Shown in pieces: positions 1-5,827 of a stretch of 7,221 nucleotides of DNA. Under the pieces are notes generated by a model. That model made no database searches, had not been told where the DNA came from, and worked only from the letters and a program-made list of their open reading frames with translations. Every line of letters begins with the position of its first letter. Position 1 is the stretch's first letter. The position numbers and the translations under genes were made by a program. Source of the DNA: Clostridiales bacterium (GTDB taxonomy: Bacteria > Bacillota > Clostridia > Saccharofermentanales > UBA5734); the NCBI GenBank assembly GCA_007135995.1, contig SLHU01000073.1, forward strand, positions 1-7,221. The letters run 5' to 3'.

Positions 1-147
1 CCAGGTGTCTGCTTCTTCCGGCGCGAAATATCCGGCGAAATGCCTCATCACGCCTTCAACTGCCAGCGCATGCGCGATCAGTGCCTCTGTTTGATTATAG
101 GCTTTCAGCAAGCTTAAGGCTTGTTCGCGATCAGGTTTCCATGGCAT
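1..147 (-). CDS. HD-superfamily hydrolase-like protein, N-terminal part (runs off left edge)
   Basis: This is the first 49 codons of a leftward gene, read on the minus strand from the ATG at 147-145. The peptide begins MPWKPDREQALSLLKAYN and continues with an IAHALAVEGVMRHFA segment. That pattern (short N-terminal helix, then a helix with H-A-x-x-V-E-x-V-M-R) resembles small clostridial HD/HDIG-domain predicted hydrolases, whose first metal-binding His lies in this helix. The HD dyad itself would be beyond the window, so metal binding and phosphohydrolase activity cannot be confirmed. The start is supported by an AGGA Shine-Dalgarno core (minus strand, about 156-159) 8 nt upstream. No signal peptide or membrane segment is visible, so a cytoplasmic location is likely. 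The gene is divergent from the metallophosphoesterase. The family call is by memory of sequence pattern only. Confidence 0.7.
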   Translation of the reverse strand, partial: MPWKPDREQALSLLKAYNQTEALIAHALAVEGVMRHFAGYFAPEEADTW

Positions 148-193
148 AATACTGTTCCTCATTTCTTTCATTACTAATTTCAAGCTTGATCCT

Positions 194-222
194 ATTCTAA
201 AAAAGAAATGGGTGAACCGCAA
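194..222 (-). promoter_or_regulatory. candidate sigma-A-type promoter for the leftward HD gene
   Basis: On the minus strand TTGCGG (222-217) is followed after exactly 17 nt by TAGAAT (199-194). This places the transcription start about 40 nt before the ATG at 147. The -35 matches the consensus at the strongest positions (TTG) and the -10 at five of six. Predicted from sequence only. Confidence 0.5.
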
Positions 223-239
223 GGCGGTATTGTTAACAA
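216..239. promoter_or_regulatory. hairpin ACCGC-AAG-GCGGT and palindrome TTGTTAACAA, possible operator
   Basis: Positions 216-228 form a perfect 5-bp inverted repeat with a 3-nt spacer, and 230-239 form a perfect 10-bp palindrome, TTGTTAACAA. Together they sit between two divergent genes, and the first overlaps the -35 of the leftward promoter. That is where a repressor controlling the HD gene, or both genes, could bind. No known regulator motif is recognised, and short palindromes of this size can arise by chance. Confidence 0.3.
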
Positions 240-280
240 AATATTTATAATTGAGCCACATGTGCTATCATGAGCAGTTC

Positions 281-286
281 TATAAT
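281..286 (+). promoter_or_regulatory. possible -10 box (TATAAT) for the metallophosphoesterase gene
   Basis: A perfect TATAAT lies at 281-286, 50 nt before the chosen start codon and 36 nt before its ribosome binding site. No good -35 is found at 16-18 nt upstream (the 17-nt position reads ACATGT). The promoter is therefore weak, activator-dependent or spurious. A second TATAAT at 246-251 also lacks a -35. Confidence 0.3.
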
Positions 287-322
287 TGGTTGTGTTGGCT
301 CGAGAATATCTATTTATTGCTT

Positions 323-327
323 GGAGG
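323..327 (+). promoter_or_regulatory. ribosome binding site deciding a TTG start at 337
   Basis: GGAGG at 323-327 is followed by a 9-nt spacer and the codon TTG at 337-339. It falls inside the longer reading frame open from TTG 286, which has no comparable box before it. This favours 337 as the true start. Confidence 0.75.
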
Positions 328-336
328 TTTAATTCA

Positions 337-1572
337 TTGTTCGCAGAAAATGTAAAACTGCAGACACATATTCAGCATATTCGTGAAAATGCAAACGATG
401 CTCAAGTTCGTCTCAAAATGCTGATGAATGCTCTGATGCTTATTGCTTACGGCCTTTCCGTAACATACTTGACCTGGCGCGGCTGGACCGCGATCGACAG
501 CAGGATGCCGCTTTCACTGTTTGTGTTCATGATCAGTTTGTTATCTGTCATCGCGCCGATCTTCGCTTTTACGTTCGATCAGGGTCAGACAAAACGATTC
601 TGGATTAAAATAGCCGCTTATATCGGTTTTTACTGGATCGCGTTTTTTTTATATTCGATCAGTCTGATGCTGATGTTTGACTTCGCAAGAATGGTCAACA
701 ATCTGTCAGGCGGCCGCCTGATGCAGCTGATTCCCCCCGTTTTGCAGCCCGATCTGAAGACAGCGGTTTCGCTTGTTTTGCCGCTTAGCTTGACCATACT
801 GGTGATCGGCACTTTTTTTGCGCGTTCACCGAAAGTCAGAACATATCAGATTCACATTAATAAACCGATGCAGTCAGAAGGTCCGCTCAGGATCGCATTT
901 TTATCTGATCTCCATATTGGCAGCCTGGTCAGTACGGCGAACATTGACGTGCTGGCAGAACGGGTCAACCAGCAAAATCCTGATATCATTTTACTGGGCG
1001 GTGACCTGATCGATAATTCTTTACACCTGATCAGCCGTCATGATTTTCTGGATCAGATGCGCAGATTGAAAGCGCCTCTGGGTGTTTATGCTGTGCTGGG
1101 CAATCATGAACTGGTCAACACAACGCCCGAAGAAATGAACGCGTTCCTTGAAATTGCCGGTATCCGTCTGCTCCAGGATGAGCAGATCGACTTTGGCAGC
1201 TTTATTCTGGTGGGACGAAATGAACACCAGACACAATACTCCAGACAGATCGAACGCCTGACACCAAAAGCTTTGATTGAGACAATCAACCAGAAAAAAC
1301 CTGTTATTGTCATGCAGCATCAGCCGGCAGATCTGGCATGCCTGTCGGATCTTGGCATTGATGTGGCGCTGGCAGGCCATACCCATCGCGGTCAGCTTTT
1401 CCCGCTGCACCTGCTGCAAAAACGACAGTACGCGCAGGTCAGCCGCTATAAAACATATAACCAGCTGCACAGCTTGATTTCAGACGGTTACGGAACATGG
1501 GGACCCCCCATCCGGATCGGCAGCCGATCCGAAATCGTTATGGTCGAACTGTCCGGCAAGGCAGCTTCTTAG
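337..1572 (+). CDS. membrane-anchored calcineurin-like metallophosphoesterase
   Basis: The 411-residue protein starts at TTG 337, behind GGAGG. Residues 1-31 are basic and hydrophilic. Four hydrophobic segments follow at about 32-50, 60-80, 92-114 and 142-162, and then a calcineurin-like phosphoesterase domain at about 184-405. All metal-site motifs are visible: FLSDLHIG (D191, H193), GGDLID (D223), GNHE (N256, H257), MQHQP (H328) and GHTHRGQLFP (H348, H350). This is the YkuE/YaeI-like group, dinuclear-metal phosphoesterases of mostly unknown substrate, some of which act on lipid or cell-envelope phosphates. Basic residues before TM1, between TM2 and TM3 and after TM4 suggest a cytoplasmic catalytic domain by the positive-inside rule; that topology is inferred. 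The gene stands alone between a divergent HD gene and a 543-nt gap, and nothing looks truncated. The substrate cannot be told from sequence. Confidence 0.92.
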   Translation: MFAENVKLQTHIQHIRENANDAQVRLKMLMNALMLIAYGLSVTYLTWRGWTAIDSRMPLSLFVFMISLLSVIAPIFAFTFDQGQTKRFWIKIAAYIGFYWIAFFLYSISLMLMFDFARMVNNLSGGRLMQLIPPVLQPDLKTAVSLVLPLSLTILVIGTFFARSPKVRTYQIHINKPMQSEGPLRIAFLSDLHIGSLVSTANIDVLAERVNQQNPDIILLGGDLIDNSLHLISRHDFLDQMRRLKAPLGVYAVLGNHELVNTTPEEMNAFLEIAGIRLLQDEQIDFGSFILVGRNEHQTQYSRQIERLTPKALIETINQKKPVIVMQHQPADLACLSDLGIDVALAGHTHRGQLFPLHLLQKRQYAQVSRYKTYNQLHSLISDGYGTWGPPIRIGSRSEIVMVELSGKAAS

Positions 1573-1589
1573 GCGCTGCGTTATTTTTT
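1561..1589 (+). terminator. possible intrinsic terminator overlapping the metallophosphoesterase stop
   Basis: GCAGC (1561-1565) and GCTGC (1575-1579) form a 5-bp GC-rich stem with a 9-nt loop that contains the TAG stop (1570-1572). A T-rich run follows (GTTATTTTTT, 1580-1589). The stem is short, so efficiency is uncertain. A second inverted repeat, TTAGG-ACTCA-CCTAA (1608-1622), followed by TTTATT, could help. Confidence 0.45.
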
Positions 1590-1684
1590 ACTGTTTTAAG
1601 AAGTACCTTAGGACTCACCTAATTTATTCGTGTGGAGGTTCAAAAGCCGAAATTAACGGGCCTCATTTCATCAGGTATTAAAGA

Positions 1685-1812
1685 CTGCCGGCGCTGTGTT
1701 TTGCGTCGGTTTATTGATGTTTTGAAAAACGCGTCACATGCCGGGTGTTGTCCGGCGGAGCGAATGAACTTTAAAACAAGGATGTACCCGTTCCGGCAGG
1801 CTTTGCCGGGGC
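1685..1812 (+). ncRNA. possible structured RNA or decayed repeat element (unrecognised)
   Basis: Three inverted repeats are packed in about 130 nt. GCCGG (1740-1744) pairs with CCGGC (1752-1756) across a 7-nt loop. CCGGCA (1793-1798) pairs with TGCCGG (1804-1809) across GGCTT, and this stem can extend to 1790 and 1812 with two G-U pairs. CTGCCGG (1685-1691) could instead pair with CCGGCAG (1793-1799) as a 7-bp long-range helix. The last two are mutually exclusive, the kind of alternative pairing seen in regulatory RNAs. The strand is assumed to follow the flanking genes. No known family is recognised, and GC-rich repeats can pair by chance, so this is speculative. Confidence 0.2.
1702..1714 (+). 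repeat. 13-nt near-direct repeat, copy 1
   Basis: TGCGTCGGTTTAT recurs at 1836-1848 as TGCATCGGTTTAT, with 12 of 13 bases identical and start-to-start spacing of 134 nt. The pair could be a binding site for a regulator, the trace of a duplication, or chance. Confidence 0.4.
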
Positions 1813-1835
1813 CGGGATCAATACCGCAATCTGGG

Positions 1836-1848
1836 TGCATCGGTTTAT
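1836..1848 (+). repeat. 13-nt near-direct repeat, copy 2
   Basis: TGCATCGGTTTAT, matching the copy at 1702-1714 except for one G-to-A difference. The flanks of the two copies do not obviously match, so the similarity is confined to these bases. Confidence 0.4.
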
Positions 1849-1933
1849 ACGTGCAAACAGCCACATGACCGGAAAACATGACTTTTTAGACAACAGTGCA
1901 AGTGTTCTGTTAGAATGAACGAGGATACCCAGT

Positions 1934-1962
1934 TTGACGGATCTGAAAGCTTCGGATAATAA
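1934..1962 (+). promoter_or_regulatory. candidate promoter for the MoxR-DUF58-DUF4129 operon
   Basis: TTGACG (1934-1939) is a near-perfect -35. Downstream, GATAAT lies at 1955-1960 with a 15-nt spacer, or TAATAA at 1957-1962 with a 17-nt spacer. Transcription from here would give a leader of about 145 nt before the MoxR gene. An alternative pair, TAGACA (1887-1892) and TAGAAT (1911-1916) with an 18-nt spacer, lies just upstream. Either could be the real one. Confidence 0.45.
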
Positions 1963-1989
1963 AATGCATGGTACGGTTTTCGTTTTTAT

Positions 1990-2003
1990 GCCAGTCAGCT
2001 GGC
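1990..2003 (+). other. small stem-loop in the MoxR leader
   Basis: GCCAG (1990-1994) and CTGGC (1999-2003) form a perfect 5-bp stem with a TCAG loop, about 30 nt after the candidate promoter. It is followed by TTTGAAAT rather than a T run, so it is a poor terminator. It may be a leader stabiliser or chance. Confidence 0.3.
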
Positions 2004-2043
2004 TTTGAAATAAGTTTTATGCAGACGTCTCTTTCATTTTCCG

Positions 2044-2079
2044 GCTGATCGCACTGACATGTGCTCAGTTTCAATCAGC
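2044..2079 (+). promoter_or_regulatory. possible two-tier leader hairpin upstream of the MoxR gene
   Basis: GCTGAT (2044-2049) is the exact reverse complement of ATCAGC (2074-2079). The enclosed sequence contains GCAC (2051-2054) and GTGC (2061-2064) flanking a 6-nt loop. A stem of this kind ends 23 nt before the ribosome binding site, where it could affect mRNA stability or translation. The 3' arm could instead pair with GCTG at 2081-2084. No ligand-binding core is recognised. Confidence 0.3.
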
Positions 2080-2115
2080 AGCTGTTAAGGGACTGGAGAA
2101 GGAAGGAGCATCTAC

Positions 2116-3090
2116 ATGCCATTTGAGTTTCATGACATTAAGCCTCTTGTAAAACAGATTTCGCAGAATATATCAGAGGTGATGGTTGGCAAGGAAAAGG
2201 AAATTGACCTGATTTTAACTGCCTTGATTGCCGGAGGCCATGTTTTGCTGGAAGATGTGCCGGGAACCGGTAAAACAATGCTTTCAAGATCACTGGCCAA
2301 ATCGCTGGACGCAACCTTTAAGCGAATTCAGTTTACCCCCGATCTGCTGCCTTCAGATTTGACGGGTATTAATTATTATCAGCCCAAGCAAGGTGAGTTT
2401 GTCTTCAGGGCCGGGCCGGTGTTTACGCATGTTCTGCTGGCTGACGAGATTAACCGCGCAACACCCAGAACACAGTCGAGCCTTTTGGAATGTATGGAAG
2501 AAAAACAGGTCTCAATTGATGGTCGGACGCATATCCTTGAAGAACCGTTTTTTGTTATCGCGACACAAAACCCCGTAGAAACCCAGGGGACGTATCCCTT
2601 GCCGGAAGCGCAGCTGGACCGGTTTTTTCTGCAGATACCGCTTGGTTATCCAAACAGGGAACAGGGTATTGATGTTTTAAAACGAAATGTGGGCGACAGC
2701 CCGATTACAACGATTGAATCAGTATGCCACCGCGACCAGATTATGGCAGCGCGGCTGGCAGCGCGATCTGTTTATGTTCACGATGCACTCCTTGATTATA
2801 TTATGCAGCTGACAGAAGCCACACGCGAACATGAAGGTGTGGCGCTGGGTGTCAGCCCGCGCGGCAGTATCGCCTTGATGCGGGGCGCCAGGGTATGGGC
2901 CGCGATGCGCGGCCGCGCCTATGTGATACCAGACGATATCAAGGCGCTGCTGGTGCCGGTTTACGCACATCGGCTTATTTTGCGCGGCAGTGTCCGCAGT
3001 CGGGCAACCGCAGCCCAGGAACTGGTTGAAGCGGTACAGTCATCGGTGCCGGTTCCAACGGAAGAATGGCAGCCGGAGGGTCAGGCATGA
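2116..3090 (+). CDS. MoxR-family AAA+ ATPase
   Basis: The 324-residue length is normal for MoxR proteins. The AAA+ core is intact: Walker A VPGTGKT (48-54), the QFTPDLLPSDLTG segment after it, Walker B LLADEINRA (107-115, D110 and E111), sensor 1 IATQNP (148-153), the PLPEAQLDRF arginine-finger region (161-170) and sensor 2 GVSPRGS (245-251), then the C-terminal helical lid. MoxR ATPases are cytosolic, oligomeric, chaperone-like enzymes that work with vWA or DUF58 partners to mature or remodel complexes. The substrate here is unknown. AAGGAG at 2103-2108 with a 7-nt spacer fixes the ATG. It is the first gene of a tightly coupled operon: its TGA overlaps the ATG of the DUF58 gene by 4 nt (ATGA). 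A candidate promoter lies at 1934-1962. Confidence 0.95.
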   Translation: MPFEFHDIKPLVKQISQNISEVMVGKEKEIDLILTALIAGGHVLLEDVPGTGKTMLSRSLAKSLDATFKRIQFTPDLLPSDLTGINYYQPKQGEFVFRAGPVFTHVLLADEINRATPRTQSSLLECMEEKQVSIDGRTHILEEPFFVIATQNPVETQGTYPLPEAQLDRFFLQIPLGYPNREQGIDVLKRNVGDSPITTIESVCHRDQIMAARLAARSVYVHDALLDYIMQLTEATREHEGVALGVSPRGSIALMRGARVWAAMRGRAYVIPDDIKALLVPVYAHRLILRGSVRSRATAAQELVEAVQSSVPVPTEEWQPEGQA

Positions 3091-4214
3091 TACTCATCAG
3101 CCTGCTGCTGCTTTTTGCCCTGGTCATCTGGCTGCAGCGTTTTATCTATTCGAAATTCTGGTCACACAGGCTTGATGTCCACCTGCTGTTTTCGGCAAGA
3201 ACTGGGACTGAAGGCGGAAAGATCATGCTCACAGAGCAGATCACCAGTCGCAAGCCCTTGCCGCTGCCCTGGCTGACCGTTAAATTTCAAGTGTCAAGAT
3301 ATCTGATTTTCCCTGATAATATTCATGCCTCAATTACAGACGATTATTATCGGGAAGATCTGTTTTCGATCGGCATGTACCAGCGTATCAGCCGGACGCT
3401 GCCTGTTTTGCTCAACAAACGCGGCTATTATACCATCAAGAGCATTGACCTGATCAGCAGCGATCTGCTGCTGACCAGAAAACTGATTGGCCACACAAAA
3501 AGCGACTCTGTGCTGACGGTCTGTCCGCGGATGATTCAGCGGGAAGATCTGGATATCCCGTATCAGCAGCTGATAGGTGAGATTTTAACCCGCCAGTCGC
3601 TCATTCCCGATCCTTTTGAGTTTCGCTCGATCCGCGAATACCAGAGTTTTGACACGCTGCGTTCGATCAACTGGCTGGCAACTGCAAGAACAGGTGATCT
3701 GAAAGTAAATGTCAATGAAGTGACAGCGTCGCGTGAAGTACTGATTATGCTCAACGTGGAACCAGACGGTGCTTTTTATGAAGAATCCTTAATTGAAGAA
3801 GGTATCCGCATTGCCGCTTCCATGCTGCAGTATCTGATTGAAGACGGCATCAACTGCGGTCTGATGACAAATGCCCGTGATATTATTACCGGGGAAACGG
3901 TTGATATAGATTCAGGTCAGTCATCGCAGCATGTCCAGCAGGTTCAGGAACAGCTTGGCCGGATTGATTTGTCGAAAAAGCCGGCACGGTTTACCGATCT
4001 GCTCCAGGAAAAACGTTATCAGCTGTCTCATGAGCCTGTGCTGCTGCTGATATCGCTTAACTGCGACAAACCTCTATGCGGTCTTTGGAATGATTATCTG
4101 GACGAAGGACACCGCGGATTATGGATTTTGCCGCGTTACCCTGACAGAGATGACAGAAAACCGCATATCCACGGTGAGATATTCTGCTGGGAGGTTAAGC
4201 GCTATGCCAGCTGA
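3087..4214 (+). CDS. DUF58 domain protein, partner of the MoxR ATPase
   Basis: The 375-residue protein starts at ATG 3087 within the ATGA overlap, preceded by GGAGGG (3075-3080) with a 6-nt spacer. An in-frame ATG at 3066 would only add seven residues and has no such box. Residues 1-20 are a hydrophobic membrane segment; many relatives have two such segments, and only one is obvious here. The DUF58 signature is clear at about 180-207: RSIREYQSFDTLRSINW, then the TARTGDLKV stretch. After it, the vWA-like strand reads VLIMLNVEPDG, without the DxSxS metal motif of true vWA domains, as in many DUF58 proteins. DUF58 proteins are encoded beside MoxR ATPases very widely and probably form a membrane-associated complex with them. 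The molecular function is not established. Its 3' end overlaps the next gene by 11 nt. Confidence 0.9.
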   Translation: MILISLLLLFALVIWLQRFIYSKFWSHRLDVHLLFSARTGTEGGKIMLTEQITSRKPLPLPWLTVKFQVSRYLIFPDNIHASITDDYYREDLFSIGMYQRISRTLPVLLNKRGYYTIKSIDLISSDLLLTRKLIGHTKSDSVLTVCPRMIQREDLDIPYQQLIGEILTRQSLIPDPFEFRSIREYQSFDTLRSINWLATARTGDLKVNVNEVTASREVLIMLNVEPDGAFYEESLIEEGIRIAASMLQYLIEDGINCGLMTNARDIITGETVDIDSGQSSQHVQQVQEQLGRIDLSKKPARFTDLLQEKRYQLSHEPVLLLISLNCDKPLCGLWNDYLDEGHRGLWILPRYPDRDDRKPHIHGEIFCWEVKRYAS

Positions 4215-5538
4215 GTTTTTGCGGCAGATCGTCCGGCGAATTCCCCTGATTGATGCGGTAACAGAAATCATGCATGGTCTGATTATTTTCAGTGTGCTGA
4301 TCATCGTGCCTTATCAATTTGCCTACGATCACAGATATATTCTTTTTGCCTGGCATGCGGCAGCTTTTATTATCCTGTGGATTGCGCGCCAGACCTGCAG
4401 CTATATCTGGCAGTTCCTGCTGATCATGGCCCTGATTGTGGCTTCTCCGTTTTTACCCTTTTTTCAGCTGCCTTTGATTCCGCTGCTGATCTTGCTGCCC
4501 GGACTCGTCTATCTGTCAATCCGTTCCTTTTCAAACAGGGTCTCAGAACGAAAGCTTGATCCAGGCAGCATGCTTACCGGCCAGGGACCTGTCTTGCTGT
4601 TTTTACTGGGACTGAACCTGTTGGTTTTATATTTTGATATGGCCGCGCTCAGCCGTGTGTATTTTTATGTGGCCATTTTATATTTGCTGCTGGCAATTTT
4701 CCGTTACCATACCTTGTCACTGTCGACGCATATGTCACGCTTCATGACGATGCCCACTCAGCCGGCGTATCGGATTAAACGATTCAACCAGACGATGCTG
4801 GCTGCTTTTGTTCTCGTCATGCTGATTGTTTTGATCATATCACCTGTCTTCCACCTGCATGATCTCGTACCGTGGCTGGGCGGTCTTCTGCTGATGGCAG
4901 TCCGCTGGCTGGCCCAGGCGCTGTCACGCGATGAAGTACCTCCCGATACAACCGCTCCGGATGATGCAACACCTGAACCTGATTTAGGCAACGATCATTC
5001 GATGTTGCCGGGTGCCGGGGAGCCGCCTGCCTGGCTGCTGATTTTGCAGGATATTGTTTACTATGCTGTGATGCTGGCAATGGTCCTGCTGCTGATCGCT
5101 GCAGTTGTTTATGGCCTGATTGCGCTGTACCGCCGGTTTTACGCCGTTGACAAAGGGCCTGATGTTTTTGAGTCGCTGATGCCAACCTTTAAGGATGACG
5201 TCAGAGAAAAACTAAAACGCACACGATCGCGCTGGCTGCATCAGTTCGGCCAGAGCCCTGATCAGAAAATCAGAAGAATTTACTGGCGGGTAGTTGATCG
5301 TCTGGAACAAAGAGGGTTAAAATATAGTAATAAGCAAAGTCCGCGGCAGTATGCCCTCTATGTACGGCGTGAAAGAACAATTGATATATTGGATATGACG
5401 GTGCTTTACGAAAAAGCACGATATGGACCGGGACCTTGTACGGCTGAAGAACTTCAGGCGATGCAGAGCGCTTATCAGAGCTGGCGCAAAAGCAGAAAAC
5501 AGGGACCGGAGCATGAAGAAGGAGACTACGACCGATGA
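4204..5538 (+). CDS. multispanning membrane protein with DUF4129-like C-terminal domain
   Basis: The 444-residue protein starts at ATG 4204, chosen because GGGAGG (4189-4194) lies 9 nt before it. The frame is open from 4090, but that part overlaps the DUF58 gene heavily. Hydrophobic segments lie at about 24-61, 67-105, 128-167, 198-237 and 277-310, some representing two helices. A Pro/Asp/Glu-rich linker spans about 243-275. The cytosolic tail (about 311-444) contains IRRIYWRVVDRLEQRGLKYSNK, then SPRQYAL and LYEKARYG, the pattern of DUF4129, the C-terminal domain of TgpA/YebA proteins. Those relatives carry an extracytoplasmic transglutaminase core of well over 100 residues before the last helix. 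Here that space is only the short linker, and no Cys-His-Asp core is seen, so this looks like a non-catalytic member. It probably anchors the MoxR-DUF58 complex in the membrane. The terminal TGA overlaps the next ATG. Confidence 0.8.
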   Translation: MPAEFLRQIVRRIPLIDAVTEIMHGLIIFSVLIIVPYQFAYDHRYILFAWHAAAFIILWIARQTCSYIWQFLLIMALIVASPFLPFFQLPLIPLLILLPGLVYLSIRSFSNRVSERKLDPGSMLTGQGPVLLFLLGLNLLVLYFDMAALSRVYFYVAILYLLLAIFRYHTLSLSTHMSRFMTMPTQPAYRIKRFNQTMLAAFVLVMLIVLIISPVFHLHDLVPWLGGLLLMAVRWLAQALSRDEVPPDTTAPDDATPEPDLGNDHSMLPGAGEPPAWLLILQDIVYYAVMLAMVLLLIAAVVYGLIALYRRFYAVDKGPDVFESLMPTFKDDVREKLKRTRSRWLHQFGQSPDQKIRRIYWRVVDRLEQRGLKYSNKQSPRQYALYVRRERTIDILDMTVLYEKARYGPGPCTAEELQAMQSAYQSWRKSRKQGPEHEEGDYDR

Positions 5539-5801
5539 AAAAAATCCTGTTTTTCCAGCTTCGCTTCTGCGGCCACTGCCGCAAGGCCAGAAAACTTCTT
5601 GACAGCCTGCTTGCGGAAAATGATGCGTATCAGAACATTGAGATAGAACATGTTGATGAAGGGGTTGAACGCGAACGGGCAAAAGCGTACGACTATTTTT
5701 ATGTGCCTACTTTTTATGTCAATGAACAAAAAGTGCATGAAGGTCCGGTAAGTCGTGAACAACTGGAAGATATTTTGAAAATGGCACTGGCGGAAGCATA
5801 A
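5535..5801 (+). CDS. glutaredoxin-like thioredoxin-fold protein (CxxC)
   Basis: The 88-residue protein starts at ATG 5535, in an ATGA overlap with the preceding stop; AAGGAG at 5519-5524 lies 10 nt upstream. It has the glutaredoxin layout: strand KKILFFQL, active site F-C12-G-H-C15, helix RKARKLLDSLL, strand IEIEHVDE, then YVPTFYVNEQKV with the cis-proline P58, and a final helix. The CGHC centre is that of protein disulfide isomerases rather than the CPYC typical of glutaredoxins, which hints at a less reducing potential (inference). There is no signal peptide, so it is cytosolic. Coupling to the DUF4129 gene suggests co-expression with the MoxR complex. It may instead be a general thiol reductase that shares the transcript. 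No gene symbol is justified. Confidence 0.85.
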   Translation: MKKILFFQLRFCGHCRKARKLLDSLLAENDAYQNIEIEHVDEGVERERAKAYDYFYVPTFYVNEQKVHEGPVSREQLEDILKMALAEA

Positions 5802-5802
5802 C

Positions 5803-5827
5803 ACCGGCAGTATAACTGAGTGGTTTT
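5803..5827 (+). terminator. weak hairpin between redox gene and purF
   Basis: CAGT (5808-5811) and ACTG (5815-5818) pair around an ATA loop. ACC (5803-5805) and GGT (5822-5824) can add an outer helix across an internal loop, and TTTTG follows. The stem is weak and AT-containing, so read-through into purF seems likely. It starts just past the TAA stop of the redox gene. Confidence 0.2.

Larger units (their letters stand above)
1573..2115. other. 543-nt intergenic region without a convincing gene
   Basis: No reading frame here has a start with a ribosome binding site and a protein-like sequence. The longest, 78 codons from GTG 1632, is Cys/Arg/Pro-rich, has no homology I recognise and is mirrored by an equally long antisense frame. 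The region does contain several GC-rich inverted repeats between 1685 and 1812, a 13-nt near repeat (1702-1714 and 1836-1848), two promoter-like pairs near 1887-1916 and 1934-1962, and a possible leader fold at 2044-2079. I do not recognise the conserved core of a T-box, cobalamin or ydaO/c-di-AMP riboswitch, nor of RNase P or SRP RNA. It could hold a regulatory leader, a small RNA or a decayed gene. Confidence 0.6.

Noticed and set aside
1021..1470. 149-codon antisense open frame opposite the metallophosphoesterase gene
   Set aside because: It lies entirely within a gene with all catalytic motifs intact. Its own sequence has no recognisable domain and no ribosome binding site was seen, so it is a shadow of the coding frame.
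1632..1868. 78-codon open frame from GTG in the intergenic region
   Set aside because: The GTG sits inside the GTGGAGG that would itself be the ribosome binding site, and nothing comparable precedes it. The product is Cys/Arg/Pro-rich without recognisable fold, and an equally long antisense frame covers the same bases.
1865..1918. 17-residue small ORF (MTGKHDFLDNSASVLLE)
   Set aside because: The composition is protein-like, but the ATG has no Shine-Dalgarno sequence and there is no supporting context.
1964..2008. 14-residue leader peptide (MHGTVFVFMPVSWL) in the MoxR leader
   Set aside because: No ribosome binding site precedes the ATG, and there is no run of a single amino acid that would suggest attenuation. 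It probably arises by chance.
1573..2115. Known riboswitch or T-box in the long leader
   Set aside because: I looked for the T-box NGGNACC/TGGNACCGCG core and for cobalamin and ydaO-type cores. None is present in recognisable form.
4090..4203. 38-codon N-terminal extension of the DUF4129 gene
   Set aside because: It would overlap the DUF58 gene by 125 nt, is not hydrophobic like the rest of the N-terminus, and a strong GGGAGG box points to ATG 4204.
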